From: Nodosilinea sp. LEGE 07088
GTDB taxonomy: Bacteria; Cyanobacteriota; Cyanobacteriia; Phormidesmidales; Phormidesmidaceae
DNA length: 56,293 nucleotides
Reading direction: 5' to 3'
Assembly (NCBI RefSeq): GCF_015207395.1
Contig: NZ_JADEWX010000019.1
Span: 1 to 56,293 of the forward strand
Shown: positions 46,200-55,552 of the stretch, piece after piece
Numbering within the stretch: the first letter of the stretch is position 1
Layout of the letters: every line of letters starts with the position of its first letter
Made by a program: the position numbers and the translations under genes
Notes under the pieces: generated by a model
Databases searched by the model: none
Told to the model about the DNA's origin: nothing
What the model saw: only the letters and a program-made list of their open reading frames with translations

Positions 46200-47819
46200 A
46201 TGAGCAACCCGCCCAGCCCCGATCGCATTCTTATTTTCGATACCACCCTGCGGGACGGCGAACAGTCGCCGGGGGCTACCCTCAATGTCGAAGAGAAGCT
46301 AGTAATCGCGCGGCAGCTGGCGCGGCTGGGCGTTGATATTATCGAAGCGGGCTTCCCCTTTGCCAGCCCTGGGGATTTTGAGGCAGTGCAGAAAATTGCC
46401 CGGGAGGTGGGTACTGCTGATGGCCCCACCATCTGTGGCCTTGCCCGGGCTACGAAGGGCGACGTCGAGCGAGCGGGAGAGGCGATCAGGCCCGCCGTCA
46501 AGGGACGCATTCACACCTTTATTGCCACCTCTGACATTCATATGCAGTACAAGCTGCGCAAGAGTCGCGATGAGGTGCTGGCGATCGCGCCGGAGATGGT
46601 GGCCTACGCCAAGACCTTTACCGACGATGTAGAATTTTCGCCCGAGGATGCGGGCCGCTCTGACCCTGAGTTTCTCTACCAGGTGCTGGAGGGGGCGATC
46701 GCCGCTGGAGCCACCACCGTCAATATTCCCGACACCGTCGGCTACCTGACGCCGACCGAGTTTGGCGGGCTGATTCGCGGCATCAGAGAAAACGTGCCCA
46801 ACATTGACCAGGCGGTGATCTCTGTCCACGGCCACAACGACCTGGGCCTGGCGGTGGCCAACTTTCTCGAAGCGGTAAAAAATGGGGCGCGCCAGCTCGA
46901 ATGCACCATTAACGGCATCGGCGAGCGGGCCGGTAACGCCGCCCTCGAAGAACTGGTGATGGCCATGCACGTGCGCCGCGCCTTCTACAATCCCTTCCTC
47001 GGTCGCCCTGCCGAGTCAGAAGCACCCCTGACCAACATCGACACCCGCCAGATCTACAAAACCTCGCGCCTGGTCTCAAACCTAACCGGCATGTTTGTGC
47101 AGCCCAACAAGGCGATCGTGGGGGCCAACGCCTTTGCCCACGAGTCGGGCATTCACCAGGATGGGGTGCTTAAAAACAAGCTCACCTACGAGATCATGGA
47201 TGCCACCTCCATTGGTCTCACCGACAACCAAATCGTGCTGGGCAAGCACTCGGGCCGCAACGCCTTTGGCACCCGCCTACGAGAGCTGGGTTATGAACTC
47301 GACGACCAGGCCCTCAATCGTGCCTTTTTGCGGTTTAAAGAGCTGGCCGACAAGAAAAAAGAAATCACCGACTGGGATATCGAATCGATCGTCAACGATG
47401 AAACCCAGCAGGCTCCCGAGCACTTCCACCTCGATCTGGTGCAGGTTTCCTGCGGCGACAGCGCTAAGCCCACCGCCACCGTCACGCTGCGCACTCCCGA
47501 TGGCCAGGAGCTGATGGACGCGGCGATCGGTACCGGCCCGGTGGATGCGGTCTACAAGGCGATTAACCGAGTGGTGGATATCCCCAACCAGCTGATCGAG
47601 TTTTCGGTGCAGTCGGTGACTGAGGGCATTGATGCTCTGGGCGAAGTCACCATTCGCGTTCGCCACGAAGACCGAGTGTTTTCGGGCCACGCTGCCAATA
47701 CCGACATTGTGGTAGCCTCGGCCCACGCCTACCTACATGCCCTCAACCGCCTATACACGGCGTTGCAGGGAGAAAAGGCGATCCATCCCCAGCGCGATCC
47801 GGTGACGGCGTCGCTCTAA
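46200..47819 (+). CDS. leuA: 2-isopropylmalate synthase
   Basis: 539 residues; condenses 2-oxoisovalerate and acetyl-CoA, the first committed step of leucine synthesis. N-terminal TIM barrel with [27 protein letters not shown], the metal site [14 protein letters not shown] and [15 protein letters not shown]; linker with [14 protein letters not shown]-terminal regulatory LeuA dimer domain with [12 protein letters not shown] giving leucine feedback. Start ATG 46200 has GGAG 6 bases upstream. It ends 7 bases before the msrA stop on the opposite strand. Confidence 0.97.
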   Translation: MSNPPSPDRILIFDTTLRDGEQSPGATLNVEEKLVIARQLARLGVDIIEAGFPFASPGDFEAVQKIAREVGTADGPTICGLARATKGDVERAGEAIRPAVKGRIHTFIATSDIHMQYKLRKSRDEVLAIAPEMVAYAKTFTDDVEFSPEDAGRSDPEFLYQVLEGAIAAGATTVNIPDTVGYLTPTEFGGLIRGIRENVPNIDQAVISVHGHNDLGLAVANFLEAVKNGARQLECTINGIGERAGNAALEELVMAMHVRRAFYNPFLGRPAESEAPLTNIDTRQIYKTSRLVSNLTGMFVQPNKAIVGANAFAHESGIHQDGVLKNKLTYEIMDATSIGLTDNQIVLGKHSGRNAFGTRLRELGYELDDQALNRAFLRFKELADKKKEITDWDIESIVNDETQQAPEHFHLDLVQVSCGDSAKPTATVTLRTPDGQELMDAAIGTGPVDAVYKAINRVVDIPNQLIEFSVQSVTEGIDALGEVTIRVRHEDRVFSGHAANTDIVVASAHAYLHALNRLYTALQGEKAIHPQRDPVTASL

Positions 47820-47826
47820 ATTCTGC

Positions 47827-48282
47827 CTAGCCAAAGTAGCGCTGGTGCTCCTCCGAGGCGAGCCAGTAGGCACTAGCCGGTTCAATCAAGGTAACGATAG
47901 GGTTGGCGTAGTGCCCCGAAGCCTGCAGCTGGTTTTTCGATTGGCGGGCAGTCTGAGCCTGCTCGGGGGTGTGGTGAAAAATCACCGAGCGATACTGCTC
48001 ACCCCGGTCGGCCCCCTGGCGGTTAAGAGTGGTGGGGTCGTGAATATGCCAAAAGGTATTAAGCAGGGCGTCGTAGGAAATTGCATGGGGGTTAAACTGC
48101 ACCTGGCAGACCTCGGCATGGCCCGTGATCCGCGATAGCACATCCAGGTAGCAGGGGTGCTCAAAATGGCCTCCCATATAGCCCACGGAGGTATCGACCA
48201 CGCCGTCGAGCTGGCGAAAGGCGGCTTCTACTCCCCAAAAGCACCCGGCTCCAAAGGTCGCCAGTTCTGTCGTATCAGCCAT
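47827..48282 (-). CDS. msrA: Peptide-methionine (S)-S-oxide reductase
   Basis: Repairs oxidised methionine. Residues from MADTTELATFGAGCFWGVEAAF contain the catalytic Cys in GCFWG; SVGYMGG, HAEVCQVQF and DRGEQYRSVIFH are the further family signatures. About 151 residues, a compact form; the HAEV-loop and C-terminal EEHQRYFG end the protein without the distal resolving-Cys tail seen in some homologs. The start is Met at 48282; an ATG five codons upstream is in frame. It is convergent with leuA (7-base gap). Confidence 0.94.
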   Translation of the reverse strand: MADTTELATFGAGCFWGVEAAFRQLDGVVDTSVGYMGGHFEHPCYLDVLSRITGHAEVCQVQFNPHAISYDALLNTFWHIHDPTTLNRQGADRGEQYRSVIFHHTPEQAQTARQSKNQLQASGHYANPIVTLIEPASAYWLASEEHQRYFG

Positions 48283-48367
48283 AGGTGTCAGTGTCAAAAT
48301 TCAGGAATAGGCCCTGCCACCATTGTAGAAAACTCAATACCGATCCCCACGCAGGTATAGCACTGCT

Positions 48368-49180
48368 ATGACGGCTTCCTCTTCTAATGTATCTACTTTC
48401 GGCGATGCCCAGACGGCATTGACGGCCTTTGCCCAATCAGAACAGCCTGGGGTTTGGCCCCACTTAAATAAAGCCGACATGGTGCGGGAAATGCGATCGC
48501 GCCTGCGCCACCCCTACTCCGTTAACCAGGGACCACAGCCCTTTTGTGGACCAGCCTCGGTGCTGTTTGAGCTGATTCGCAAATGGCCGCTGCGCTATGT
48601 AGACCTGTGCCGCAGTCTCTACGAAACCGGCGGGTTTCAGGCCACGGGTAGATCTATTCAAGCCTCAGAAGCGCTGCGGCAGGCCAGCAAAAATATTCCC
48701 CACATGGGGCCGACCGACTGGATGGTGCTCGCCACCCTGCGCGAATCTGAGAACCTGATTTTTCCGGTGGAGCCCAATGCGCCCGAGATCATTCGCAACC
48801 TGGCGGGCATGACCAAATCGTGGGAAATGCTGGGCTGGGTGCGCGAAATTTTGGGCTACGACCACGCCGACTATATGCACACCTATGTGCTGCGCGATTT
48901 GACCGCCCTGCGCAAGGCCCAGCAGATTATCGACCAGGGGGGCGTGGCCTTTGGCCTGATTACAGCTAATTCTCTCCTCAGCAAACATCCGCCCAGGGTG
49001 ACTACGCCCAACCACTGGGTCACCCTGGTGGGCAACATTGACATTCAAAAGGGCCGCTTTGGCCGCCACGACAGCGGGCAAGTGAGTTTTGACGTGTTTA
49101 CCTGGGCCAAGAAGGTGCACATCGACGTCAATGAAGGCGTGTTTGAAGACGGCTTTTGGGGTGTGGTGCTGGGTTGGTAG
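48368..49180 (+). CDS. Papain-like cysteine peptidase-type protein
   Basis: 270 residues. The pattern NQGPQPFCGPASVLFELI puts a Cys at the start of a helix, and TPNHWVTLVGNI supplies a His followed by strands, with FDVFTWAKK after it; this is the Cys-His-(Asp/Asn) layout of papain/C39-like folds. No signal peptide or transmembrane segment is visible, so it is probably cytoplasmic. A phytochelatin synthase-like role was considered; the QPFCG motif does not fit closely enough to say so. It is followed immediately, tail-to-tail, by the dpp transporter remnant. Confidence 0.6.
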   Translation: MTASSSNVSTFGDAQTALTAFAQSEQPGVWPHLNKADMVREMRSRLRHPYSVNQGPQPFCGPASVLFELIRKWPLRYVDLCRSLYETGGFQATGRSIQASEALRQASKNIPHMGPTDWMVLATLRESENLIFPVEPNAPEIIRNLAGMTKSWEMLGWVREILGYDHADYMHTYVLRDLTALRKAQQIIDQGGVAFGLITANSLLSKHPPRVTTPNHWVTLVGNIDIQKGRFGRHDSGQVSFDVFTWAKKVHIDVNEGVFEDGFWGVVLGW

Positions 49181-49696
49181 TTAATGCACCAGATGACAGG
49201 CGACATAGGGGCCACCACCCGCCTCTTTGAAGTCAGGTTTTGGTTCATGGCGGCATTATGTGGCGAAACAGCAGCCGAAAATGTCTGGCCCCCACGGCCT
49301 GGGCGGCCTTGAAGTATTCTTTGTTTTTTTCCACCAGCACCGCCCCGTAGGTAATGCGGGCGTAGAAGGGAATTGAGCTAATACCACCGCGATCATCGCA
49401 TTTGTGAGGCTGGGGCCGAGCACCGCCACCGCCGCCAGGGCAATCAGCGTCTCGGTAAAGGAAAACAGCACATCCACCTTGCCCATGTACATGAAGTACT
49501 GCTCATAAATGGGGCGATCGAGGCCCAGCTGCGATCGAATCTGCTCGATCTGCTCCGGCGTGGTGGATTGAGACTGGGCAAACATGATCTGCACCGGGTC
49601 ACCGGGCACCAAGTGAATCAGCAGCGTCACCGCTACGGTCGTCACCCAAATGGTGAAAATACCGCTGAGAATGCGTTTGAAGATGTATCGGGTCAT
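49181..49696 (-). pseudogene. Collapsed peptide ABC transporter operon (dppB-dppC-dppD remnant)
   Basis: Read from 49696, about 75 residues are the N-terminus of a DppB-type permease (MTRYIFKRILSGIFTIW, HLVPGDPVQIMF). The frame then jumps to DppC-like sequence (ETLIALAAVAVLGPSLTNAMIAV), without the rest of dppB. A shift in frame restores DppC (IPFYARITYGAVLVEK, YFKAAQAVGARHFRLLF) up to a stop at 49245-49247. The last 60 bases read in another frame PKPDFKEAGGGPYVACHLVH and a stop at 49181, the C-terminal tail of an oligopeptide-transporter ATPase. Large internal deletions plus at least one frameshift make it non-functional. The frame at 49256-49696 is only part of it. Confidence 0.85.
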
Positions 49697-49724
49697 AACC
49701 GCCTAGATTCATAACCGCCTAGAT
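49693..49724. repeat. 16-base tandem duplication
   Basis: Two adjacent exact copies of TCATAACCGCCTAGAT, covering the start codon of the dpp pseudogene (CAT on the plus strand, 49694-49696). Confidence 0.92.
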
Positions 49725-49946
49725 ATAGACTGTCACCATTGGCCATAGGGCTATTTCACCGTAAAGGATACTCTTTTAACGTTTGCGACAAACAATCAGT
49801 GAGGTGTATTGGTTTTCTGTACAATAGCGCTGGCTTGTGGGGAGGCGATGGTTGTCCCCAGAGTGGGCCCAATCGTGCGGATATGGCTGTAAGAGCTTAC
49901 CCTGACGAGCAAGATGGGTCCAGCACCTACTATGGCGTGAAAAAGA

Positions 49947-50702
49947 ATGAAAAAATACATTGCTGAGTTGTTTGGTACTTTTTGGTTGGTTTTGGGCGGC
50001 TGCGGCAGCGCCGTGTTGGCGGCTAACTTTGGTGGCGAAGGCAACCCCCTCGGACTTGGATTTTTAGGTGTTTCCCTAGCCTTTGGCCTGACCGTAATGA
50101 CCATGGCTTATGCGGTGGGTCATATTTCGGGCGGTCACTTTAACCCTGCTGTTTCCTTTGGTTTACTGGCCGGGAAACGCTTCAGCGGCTCGGATCTGCT
50201 GCCTTACATAGTGGCGCAGGTCCTAGGCGCAGCCATTGCTGGTGGAGTCTTGTTAATCATTGCTAGCGGCAATGGTGCCCTCGATCTCACCGGCCCTACG
50301 CCCTTAGCCACTAACGGCTATGGAGCCCATTCGCCGGGTGGCTATGGTCTGCTGGCTGCGTTGGTTACCGAGGTGATCATGACCTTTATGTTTCTGATCA
50401 TCATCATGGGATCTACCGATCGCCTGGCTCCAGGCGGATTTGGCCCTGCCAGCATTGGCATGGGGCTGACCCTGATCCACTTGATTAGCATCCCTGTAAC
50501 CAATACTTCTGTGAATCCGGCTAGAAGCACTGGCGTAGCCCTATTTTGTGGGAACGGGGAAATTTTGGCCCAGCTGTGGTTGTTTTGGCTAGCCCCGATC
50601 GCAGGAGCTGTTGCGGCTGGCTGGTTCTATGCCACCTTTTTAGAAACCGCAGTCGACACCCGACCGCTAGAACCTTTGGAGCCATCTCCAAAGCAGGTCT
50701 AG
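49947..50702 (+). CDS. aqpZ: Aquaporin Z water channel
   Basis: 251 residues, six helices. The two NPA half-helices are HFNPAVS and [34 protein letters not shown] opens the protein, as in AqpZ. The selectivity residues (F, H, R) fit a water-specific channel rather than a glycerol facilitator. Cell-volume control under osmotic stress is the known role in cyanobacteria. The C-terminal ten residues are proline/acid rich and cytoplasmic. ATG 49947 follows an AAAAAG A-rich stretch rather than a classical Shine-Dalgarno. Confidence 0.95.
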   Translation: MKKYIAELFGTFWLVLGGCGSAVLAANFGGEGNPLGLGFLGVSLAFGLTVMTMAYAVGHISGGHFNPAVSFGLLAGKRFSGSDLLPYIVAQVLGAAIAGGVLLIIASGNGALDLTGPTPLATNGYGAHSPGGYGLLAALVTEVIMTFMFLIIIMGSTDRLAPGGFGPASIGMGLTLIHLISIPVTNTSVNPARSTGVALFCGNGEILAQLWLFWLAPIAGAVAAGWFYATFLETAVDTRPLEPLEPSPKQV

Positions 50703-51048
50703 GCTCGACACCGCAAACTAACGTAGTTAAAGACTAGGTGCCTAGTACTCCACGGCGCAAGTTTAGATACTATTCCCTAGGGCTAGGGAGCTAGGGAGCC
50801 AAGCGATCCAGAACGGTGGACATATTTCAGCCTTCGAGTACTAGGCTAAAACGAGCAGGTCTTCGGTCTTTAACTATGTCTAATATCAACCAGCAACTGT
50901 TCGGGTTCCACGTCCGGTCTGAAGAGTTCCCGGATGCACTCACAAAACCCCAAACCGAGTTACGAGTTGCTAGAGCAGCGGCCCGTGAAGGACGGTTGGT
51001 ATTACGTCAGAATTGGGGAGTAGGGCAAGTTGGGGCTAGAAAATCACC
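50703..51048. other. Gap between aqpZ and the DUF72 gene
   Basis: No gene I can support. It contains a CTAGGG-rich stretch near 50773-50798 (three near-repeats of CTAGGGAG). A frame from ATG 50878 (MSNINQQLFGF) runs into the DUF72 gene in a different frame; it could be the end of a decayed gene. Confidence 0.4.
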
Positions 51049-51945
51049 ATGGCAGGGGCTTATTTTACCGGGTGCGCCGTGTGGGCGTTTAAAGACTGGG
51101 TGGGCGATTTTTACCCCAGGGGCAGCAAGGCGGGGGATTTTTTGCGGCTGTACGGCGATCGCATGACCGCCGTCGAAGGCAACACCACTTTCTACTCCAT
51201 GCCCGATGCTAAAACCATCGATCGCTGGGCGGCTACCATGCCAACCGGGTTTCGGTTTTGCCCCAAGCTCCCCCGCGCTTTTTCCCACCAGGGCAAGCTG
51301 ATGCCCTTTGGGGAAGAGGCTCACCGGTTTCTAGGCACCCTGAGGCCTTTAGGCGATCGGCTGGGCCCGCTATTCATTCAGCTGCCGCCTACCTATCGTC
51401 CCGAAAACCTGCCCGACCTGAGAGAATTTCTCGCCCGCTGGCCCCGACACCAGCATCCCATCGCGGTAGAAGTGCGCCATATAGACTGGTTTGCCGAGCC
51501 CCACGCCACCCGCCTCAACCAGATGCTCACCAGCCTCGGGGTGGGTCGGGTGCTGCTCGATACGCGCCCCATCTACGACTGCATCGATACCCCCAACGAC
51601 GACCCGCAGATTGGTTCGGAACGCAAGAAACCAGAGGTACCGCTCCAGCCCGAGGTAACGGCAGCCTTCACAATTGTTCGCTACATTAGTCACCCCGACC
51701 TGGCCTACAACCAGCCCTACTTTGACGAATGGGTGCCCCGGCTGCACCAGTGGCTAGAGGCCGGTACCGACGTGTATTTTTTCGCCCACTGTCCCCAGGA
51801 GATCAAATCGCCAGCGGTGGCCCGTGCGGTCTACCACCAGCTCCGGCGGGCTGGGGTCGCGCTGCCCGAGCTGCTGTGGGATGTGGTCGCAAAACAAAGG
51901 GCTGAGGAAAATGACGCCTCAACCCAGCTCAGTTTATTTGGCTGA
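51049..51945 (+). CDS. DUF72 family protein
   Basis: 298 residues, a TIM-barrel-like family of unknown function. Signatures are YFTGCAVWAFKDWVGDFYP at the N-terminus, AVEGNTTFYSMPDAKTIDRW, FRFCPKLPR, LFIQLPPTY, VEVRH and YFFAHCPQE. The family resembles sugar isomerase/AP-endonuclease-type barrels but has no proven activity. The ATG 51049 start is close to the first conserved residues. It is convergent with DUF4327. Confidence 0.87.
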   Translation: MAGAYFTGCAVWAFKDWVGDFYPRGSKAGDFLRLYGDRMTAVEGNTTFYSMPDAKTIDRWAATMPTGFRFCPKLPRAFSHQGKLMPFGEEAHRFLGTLRPLGDRLGPLFIQLPPTYRPENLPDLREFLARWPRHQHPIAVEVRHIDWFAEPHATRLNQMLTSLGVGRVLLDTRPIYDCIDTPNDDPQIGSERKKPEVPLQPEVTAAFTIVRYISHPDLAYNQPYFDEWVPRLHQWLEAGTDVYFFAHCPQEIKSPAVARAVYHQLRRAGVALPELLWDVVAKQRAEENDASTQLSLFG

Positions 51946-51981
51946 TGAATAGCCCCGATCAAGAGGCAACGTTCAGGAAAC

Positions 51982-52203
51982 CTAGTCGTTTTCCCAGTCT
52001 TCGCGACCCATGAGGTCGCCCATGCGATCGCGCAGTAAGAAACCCGAAGATTCTAGCTCGGTCTCAACCATAGCCCACTCGCGAGCAGGAATATGGCGGC
52101 ACAGGGTATAAATAGGCTGTTGACGGCTAACTACACCCTTTTGAACCAGCTGTCGGGCTTCGTCACGGATGATATCAATGGAATAGCGGAGGGACTGAAT
52201 CAT
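51982..52203 (-). CDS. DUF4327 family small protein
   Basis: 73 residues beginning MIQSLRYSIDIIRDEARQL and containing KGVVSRQQPIYTLCRHIPA, REWAMVETELESSGFLLRD, ending GREDWEND. This is the cyanobacterial DUF4327 family of unknown function. It stands alone between DUF72 and an AT-rich region. Confidence 0.88.
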   Translation of the reverse strand: MIQSLRYSIDIIRDEARQLVQKGVVSRQQPIYTLCRHIPAREWAMVETELESSGFLLRDRMGDLMGREDWEND

Positions 52204-52522
52204 ACCTAAACCCAGTAACGACGAAGGAGCTGCATGAGACGAAACGCCAAGCGAGGCGAAAAGTCAAATAGGCCAGACAAGAATCTTTAGATTCCGTATC
52301 CTAGTTTACTGATAGTTTTTAGGGTTTGGCTAGTCAGCTCTTGCTTATTCTCTCCTTAATTTTGCGCCTGTGCCGTTAACAAATGCTGTAATTTCCTGGG
52401 GCAATGCCTCTCAGGCTGTTACAAACTTGCAACTTTATTCATTGATTCCCGTTGACTAATCTTCTAAGGTGGCAGAGTTAGGAAGCCCTTGCAGTGTCAG
52501 GACTTAGACCATTTCGTTGCCA
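52204..52522. other. AT-rich intergenic region
   Basis: The divergent gap between DUF4327 and the SixA-like gene. AT-richer than its surroundings, as expected of promoters; TTGACT at about 52453 could be a -35 but no matching -10 is convincing. No gene or hairpin was found. Confidence 0.4.
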
Positions 52523-53017
52523 ATGACTAAGCAGCTTATTTTCTTTCGCCACGGCAAATCGAGCTGGAGCACCGACTACAGTCGCGATCGCGATCGCCCA
52601 GTAACTGAGAGGGGCATCGCGGCAGCCAAAACCATGGGCAAGCTCCTAGCGGGCGCGAATAAAGTACCCGATTTGGCCATTACCTCCTCCGCTGTGCGGG
52701 CGCGTACCACTCTCGATTTGGCTCGCAAAGCCGGCGATTGGAACTGCCTCGTAGAAGTCAACGACGATCTCTACGAAGCCGCGATTGAGCAGGTTTTACA
52801 GGTTATTCATCAGGTACCTGCCCACCATCAATCGCTCATGCTGGTCGGCCATGAACCCACTTGGTCTGATGCGGTGAGCTACTTCATGGGGGGCGGCACC
52901 GTGCGCATGCCCACCGCCGCCATGGTGTGTTTAGAGTTTGAGGTGTCTGCCTGGCATCAGCCTGACTATGGTCGCGGTACCCTACTGTGGCTCCTACCGC
53001 CCAGACTGTTTACCTAA
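52523..53017 (+). CDS. SixA-like histidine phosphatase
   Basis: About 164 residues of the histidine-phosphatase branch (phosphoglycerate-mutase fold). The RHG motif is LIFFRHGKSSWS, followed by RPVTERGI, the SSAVRARTTLDLAR helix and the second His in LVGHEPTWSDAVSYF. This short form with RHGKS and VGHEP is SixA-like; E. coli SixA dephosphorylates the phosphocarrier NPr, but the partner here is unknown. Start ATG 52523 (MTKQLIFFRHG). Its last 8 bases overlap the convergent hypothetical gene. Confidence 0.88.
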   Translation: MTKQLIFFRHGKSSWSTDYSRDRDRPVTERGIAAAKTMGKLLAGANKVPDLAITSSAVRARTTLDLARKAGDWNCLVEVNDDLYEAAIEQVLQVIHQVPAHHQSLMLVGHEPTWSDAVSYFMGGGTVRMPTAAMVCLEFEVSAWHQPDYGRGTLLWLLPPRLFT

Positions 53018-53870
53018 ACGCTCCACGGACACCGACAGTTACTGGCTGGGAGGTAGCGCTGTGGGCCCTGAGGTTTTGGCCTTCGATGATCACCAACCCT
53101 GCCGTGGTCTGCACATAGATTTTGTCATCAAGGGCGTATACCAGCGGGGCAAGACTCGGATCTACGACTGTTGCGGTAGCGGTTGGCGGTACTCGCCGCT
53201 CTACAGGTTTGGGGGGCGCAGCAGGTGGCGAGGCAACGGGCTGCGGGGCAACGGGCTGTGGGGCAACGGGCTGTGGGGCAACGGGCTGTGGGGCAGCCTT
53301 GGGCGGTGGTGTCCAAAACTGGGTAGCTTCCTCTGTCTCGACTGGGTCTTTTTCGAGCCACACCATCATGTCGTCGCCGTGGTGTACGGTCTCACCGCGC
53401 ATGGTTTCGACGTAGAGGGTGCTGCGATTGAGGGTAATACTGCGGATGGAGTACCACTGGTGCTCAGCCAGCACAAATAGATCGAGTTGCAGGTGGCGAT
53501 CGCGGAGATGGCTGGGGTGCGTCCACCACTGCTTCCACAGCTGGCGGGCCTGGTCATAGACCAGGTGATAGCCCTCAGGGATAGGGTAGTAGGCATAGCA
53601 GAGTACCTGGCTATCTATCCCCTGTCCTACGGGAACAAATTGGTGGTCAACCAGCACCTGATGCAGAATATCGCTGTACTCAGCCCCCCTGCGCACCTCA
53701 ATGCGGGGAGGGAAGGCTTCATCGTAGGCGGTGGCTAGCAACTTACCCCGGCGACCCAACAGCTGACGGACGCGGTTCGTCGGCTGCACCCGCAGGGACT
53801 GGTTAGCCTCCAGGGTGGCATCCCCAGATACAAACCACTGCAACAGAGTCAGATCGTCGAGTGAGGTCAT
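53010..53870 (-). CDS. Hypothetical protein with APQPV repeats
   Basis: 286 residues, unrecognised. The N-terminal 170 residues look like a folded domain (TLLQWFVSGDATLEANQSLRV, IEVRRGAEYSDILHQVLVDHQFVPV, YYPIPEGYHLVYDQARQL). Residues about 190-215 are four APQPV repeats from a 15-base unit (bases 53231-53290), followed by a proline-rich stretch and a final YALDDKIYVQTTAGLVIIEGQ. No signal or membrane segment. It overlaps the convergent SixA-like gene by 8 bases. Confidence 0.8.
   Translation of the reverse strand: MTSLDDLTLLQWFVSGDATLEANQSLRVQPTNRVRQLLGRRGKLLATAYDEAFPPRIEVRRGAEYSDILHQVLVDHQFVPVGQGIDSQVLCYAYYPIPEGYHLVYDQARQLWKQWWTHPSHLRDRHLQLDLFVLAEHQWYSIRSITLNRSTLYVETMRGETVHHGDDMMVWLEKDPVETEEATQFWTPPPKAAPQPVAPQPVAPQPVAPQPVASPPAAPPKPVERRVPPTATATVVDPSLAPLVYALDDKIYVQTTAGLVIIEGQNLRAHSATSQPVTVGVRGAFR
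53231..53290. repeat. 15-base minisatellite inside the hypothetical gene
   Basis: Four tandem copies of GGGCAACGGGCTGTG (first copy AGGCAACGGGCTGCG), encoding the APQPV repeats. Copy number may vary between strains. Confidence 0.93.
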
Positions 53871-54152
53871 CTCAGAAACAGGTTGAAGAAATGTGACGAA
53901 AGCTAAAGCCCGAGGTCATAGGCCAGGCGTTAGCGGGCAACGCTGGGCCAGCGCAGCACAGACGCTACTACCGCCAATATCAATAACCTCTACGGGGGGT
54001 AAGACCCCTCATCCGGCAATTTTGCGACCAGATGAAAAATTACTTAATGGAAAGTACCGGATCCAGGCCAGAATTACCCCCCTTACTTTTCAGGCACCTC
54101 AGTATAGTTAGAGAGGCAGTCCGGTTCAGCCCAATAAAGACCTGGAAGCACA

Positions 54153-55019
54153 ATGACAACCACCGCTGAGCGGCAACAGGGGTTTCTAGAAACCAACGGC
54201 CTGCGTCTGCACTACGTCACCCAGGGTCAGGGGCCGCTAATGCTGTTTTTGCATGGCTTTCCAGAATTTTGGTACGCCTGGCGCTACCAGCTCGACTACT
54301 TTGCCACCCACTACACCTGCGTGGCCCTAGATCTGCGGGGCTACAACGACAGCGATAAACCCGAGGGGGTCGAGTCTTACCGGCTAGAGGTTTTGGTAGA
54401 AGATGTGCGGGGGGCGATCGCAGCCCTGGGCCACGACAAGCTGGTTTTGGTTGGCCACGATTGGGGCGGCGCGATCGCCTGGGCCTTTGCCTACGCCTAC
54501 CCCGACCTACTCCAGTCGCTCGTTGTCTTAAATATGCCCCACCCGGCCAAGTTCGCCGAGGGGTTGCGCACCCCTCAGCAAATGCTGCGCAGCTGGTATG
54601 TGGGCGCTTTTCAGCTGCCGCTGTTGCCTGAGCTACTGCTGCAAGCCGGGGACTACTGGGCGATCGAGCAAATGCTGCGGGGTATGGCGATCGATAAAGC
54701 CGCCTTTAGTGACGCCGATCTGCGGGCCTACAAAGCCGCCGCCGCCAAACCCGGTGCGCTGACCGCTATGGTCAATTATTATCGCGCTCTGACTCAGGAC
54801 GGTCTCTTCCAATCGTCTTGGGGGGTTTTAGACGTTCCCACCCTGATGATTTGGGGCGAAGAGGACGCCGCCCTGGGCAAAGAACTCACCCTCGGCACGG
54901 AGAACTACGTCAGCGACCTGAGGCTGCGCTATATTCCCCGGTCCAGCCACTGGGTGCAGCAAGAGCAGCCCCACCAGGTCAATGCCCTGATGGGCAAATT
55001 TCTAGGCTTAGATACATGA
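54153..55019 (+). CDS. Epoxide-hydrolase-like alpha/beta hydrolase
   Basis: 288 residues. HGFPEFWYAWRYQ is the HGxP oxyanion loop, VGHDWGGAIAW the nucleophile elbow with Asp rather than Ser, WGEEDAALG the acid and SSHWVQQEQP the His; the cap region (about 150-215) contains NYYRALTQ with conserved tyrosine. This Asp nucleophile is typical of epoxide hydrolases and haloalkane dehalogenases; soluble epoxide hydrolase is more likely. Substrate unknown. No co-directional neighbour. Confidence 0.88.
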   Translation: MTTTAERQQGFLETNGLRLHYVTQGQGPLMLFLHGFPEFWYAWRYQLDYFATHYTCVALDLRGYNDSDKPEGVESYRLEVLVEDVRGAIAALGHDKLVLVGHDWGGAIAWAFAYAYPDLLQSLVVLNMPHPAKFAEGLRTPQQMLRSWYVGAFQLPLLPELLLQAGDYWAIEQMLRGMAIDKAAFSDADLRAYKAAAAKPGALTAMVNYYRALTQDGLFQSSWGVLDVPTLMIWGEEDAALGKELTLGTENYVSDLRLRYIPRSSHWVQQEQPHQVNALMGKFLGLDT

Positions 55020-55164
55020 CTATTTCTGCCCCGCCGTCCACCAACTGGCCAACATAGGCAGGAAAAATCTGTGCGGGTTAACGGTGAAGTTGTGCGGCGG
55101 CAGATAACCTTGAACTCCTACCGATAACCTCTGTTCCGTCCGCACCAACGCAGTGCTAGGCGGC

Positions 55165-55545
55165 TTAGCGACTGTAGGGTTGCTCCATGCTCAATCCTGA
55201 GATCACTTGGTAGTGCTTCACATTGAAAGTGCAGAGAGTTGCGTTGCGCCCAACAGCACAAGCTGAAATCAAAGCATCAATCAGACCAACCTTGTGCGAT
55301 AGATGATAGGCCGTAAAGTCAGATAAGGCACGAGCACAGTCGGTTTCAGTCGGCCAAACAATGGCTAACGGTGCTACAAGCTGTAGGGCTTTACGCACCT
55401 GCTGCTGGTTCTGAGCGTCCTGGATTAACTCCATCACCACAAAGCCAGGAACGCTCGGCAGTTCTGGGAGAGAGGCAAACCAAGCCAGCGCTGGCCCATA
55501 ACCCCGCTGAATGTCGATCATGACATCGGTATCGACAAGGTACAT
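55165..55545 (-). CDS. PIN-domain toxin, VapC-like
   Basis: 126 residues. The PIN fold begins YLVDTDVMIDIQRG (first Asp pair), FVVMELIQ (Glu), and HKVGLIDALISACAV and CTFNVKHY (further acidic residues), the four-acid metal site of VapC-type RNases. VapC cleaves tRNA or rRNA and is neutralised by its antitoxin. It starts 7 bases after the upstream small gene stop, so a classical type II TA operon is likely. Codon use is like that of its neighbours. Confidence 0.88.
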   Translation of the reverse strand: MYLVDTDVMIDIQRGYGPALAWFASLPELPSVPGFVVMELIQDAQNQQQVRKALQLVAPLAIVWPTETDCARALSDFTAYHLSHKVGLIDALISACAVGRNATLCTFNVKHYQVISGLSMEQPYSR

Positions 55546-55552
55546 GCGCTAC

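Noticed and set aside
50816-51166. 116-residue plus-strand frame upstream of and overlapping the DUF72 gene
   Set aside because: Its second half is the wrong frame of DUF72; the first half has no recognised domain. It may be a gene remnant but cannot be supported.
52938-53480. Plus-strand frame with GNGLWG repeats
   Set aside because: It is the antisense reading of the APQPV minisatellite in the minus-strand gene at 53010-53870.
53893-54111. 72-residue plus-strand frame
   Set aside because: Composition is unlike its neighbours, with no recognisable motif, and it lies in the upstream region of the epoxide-hydrolase-like gene.
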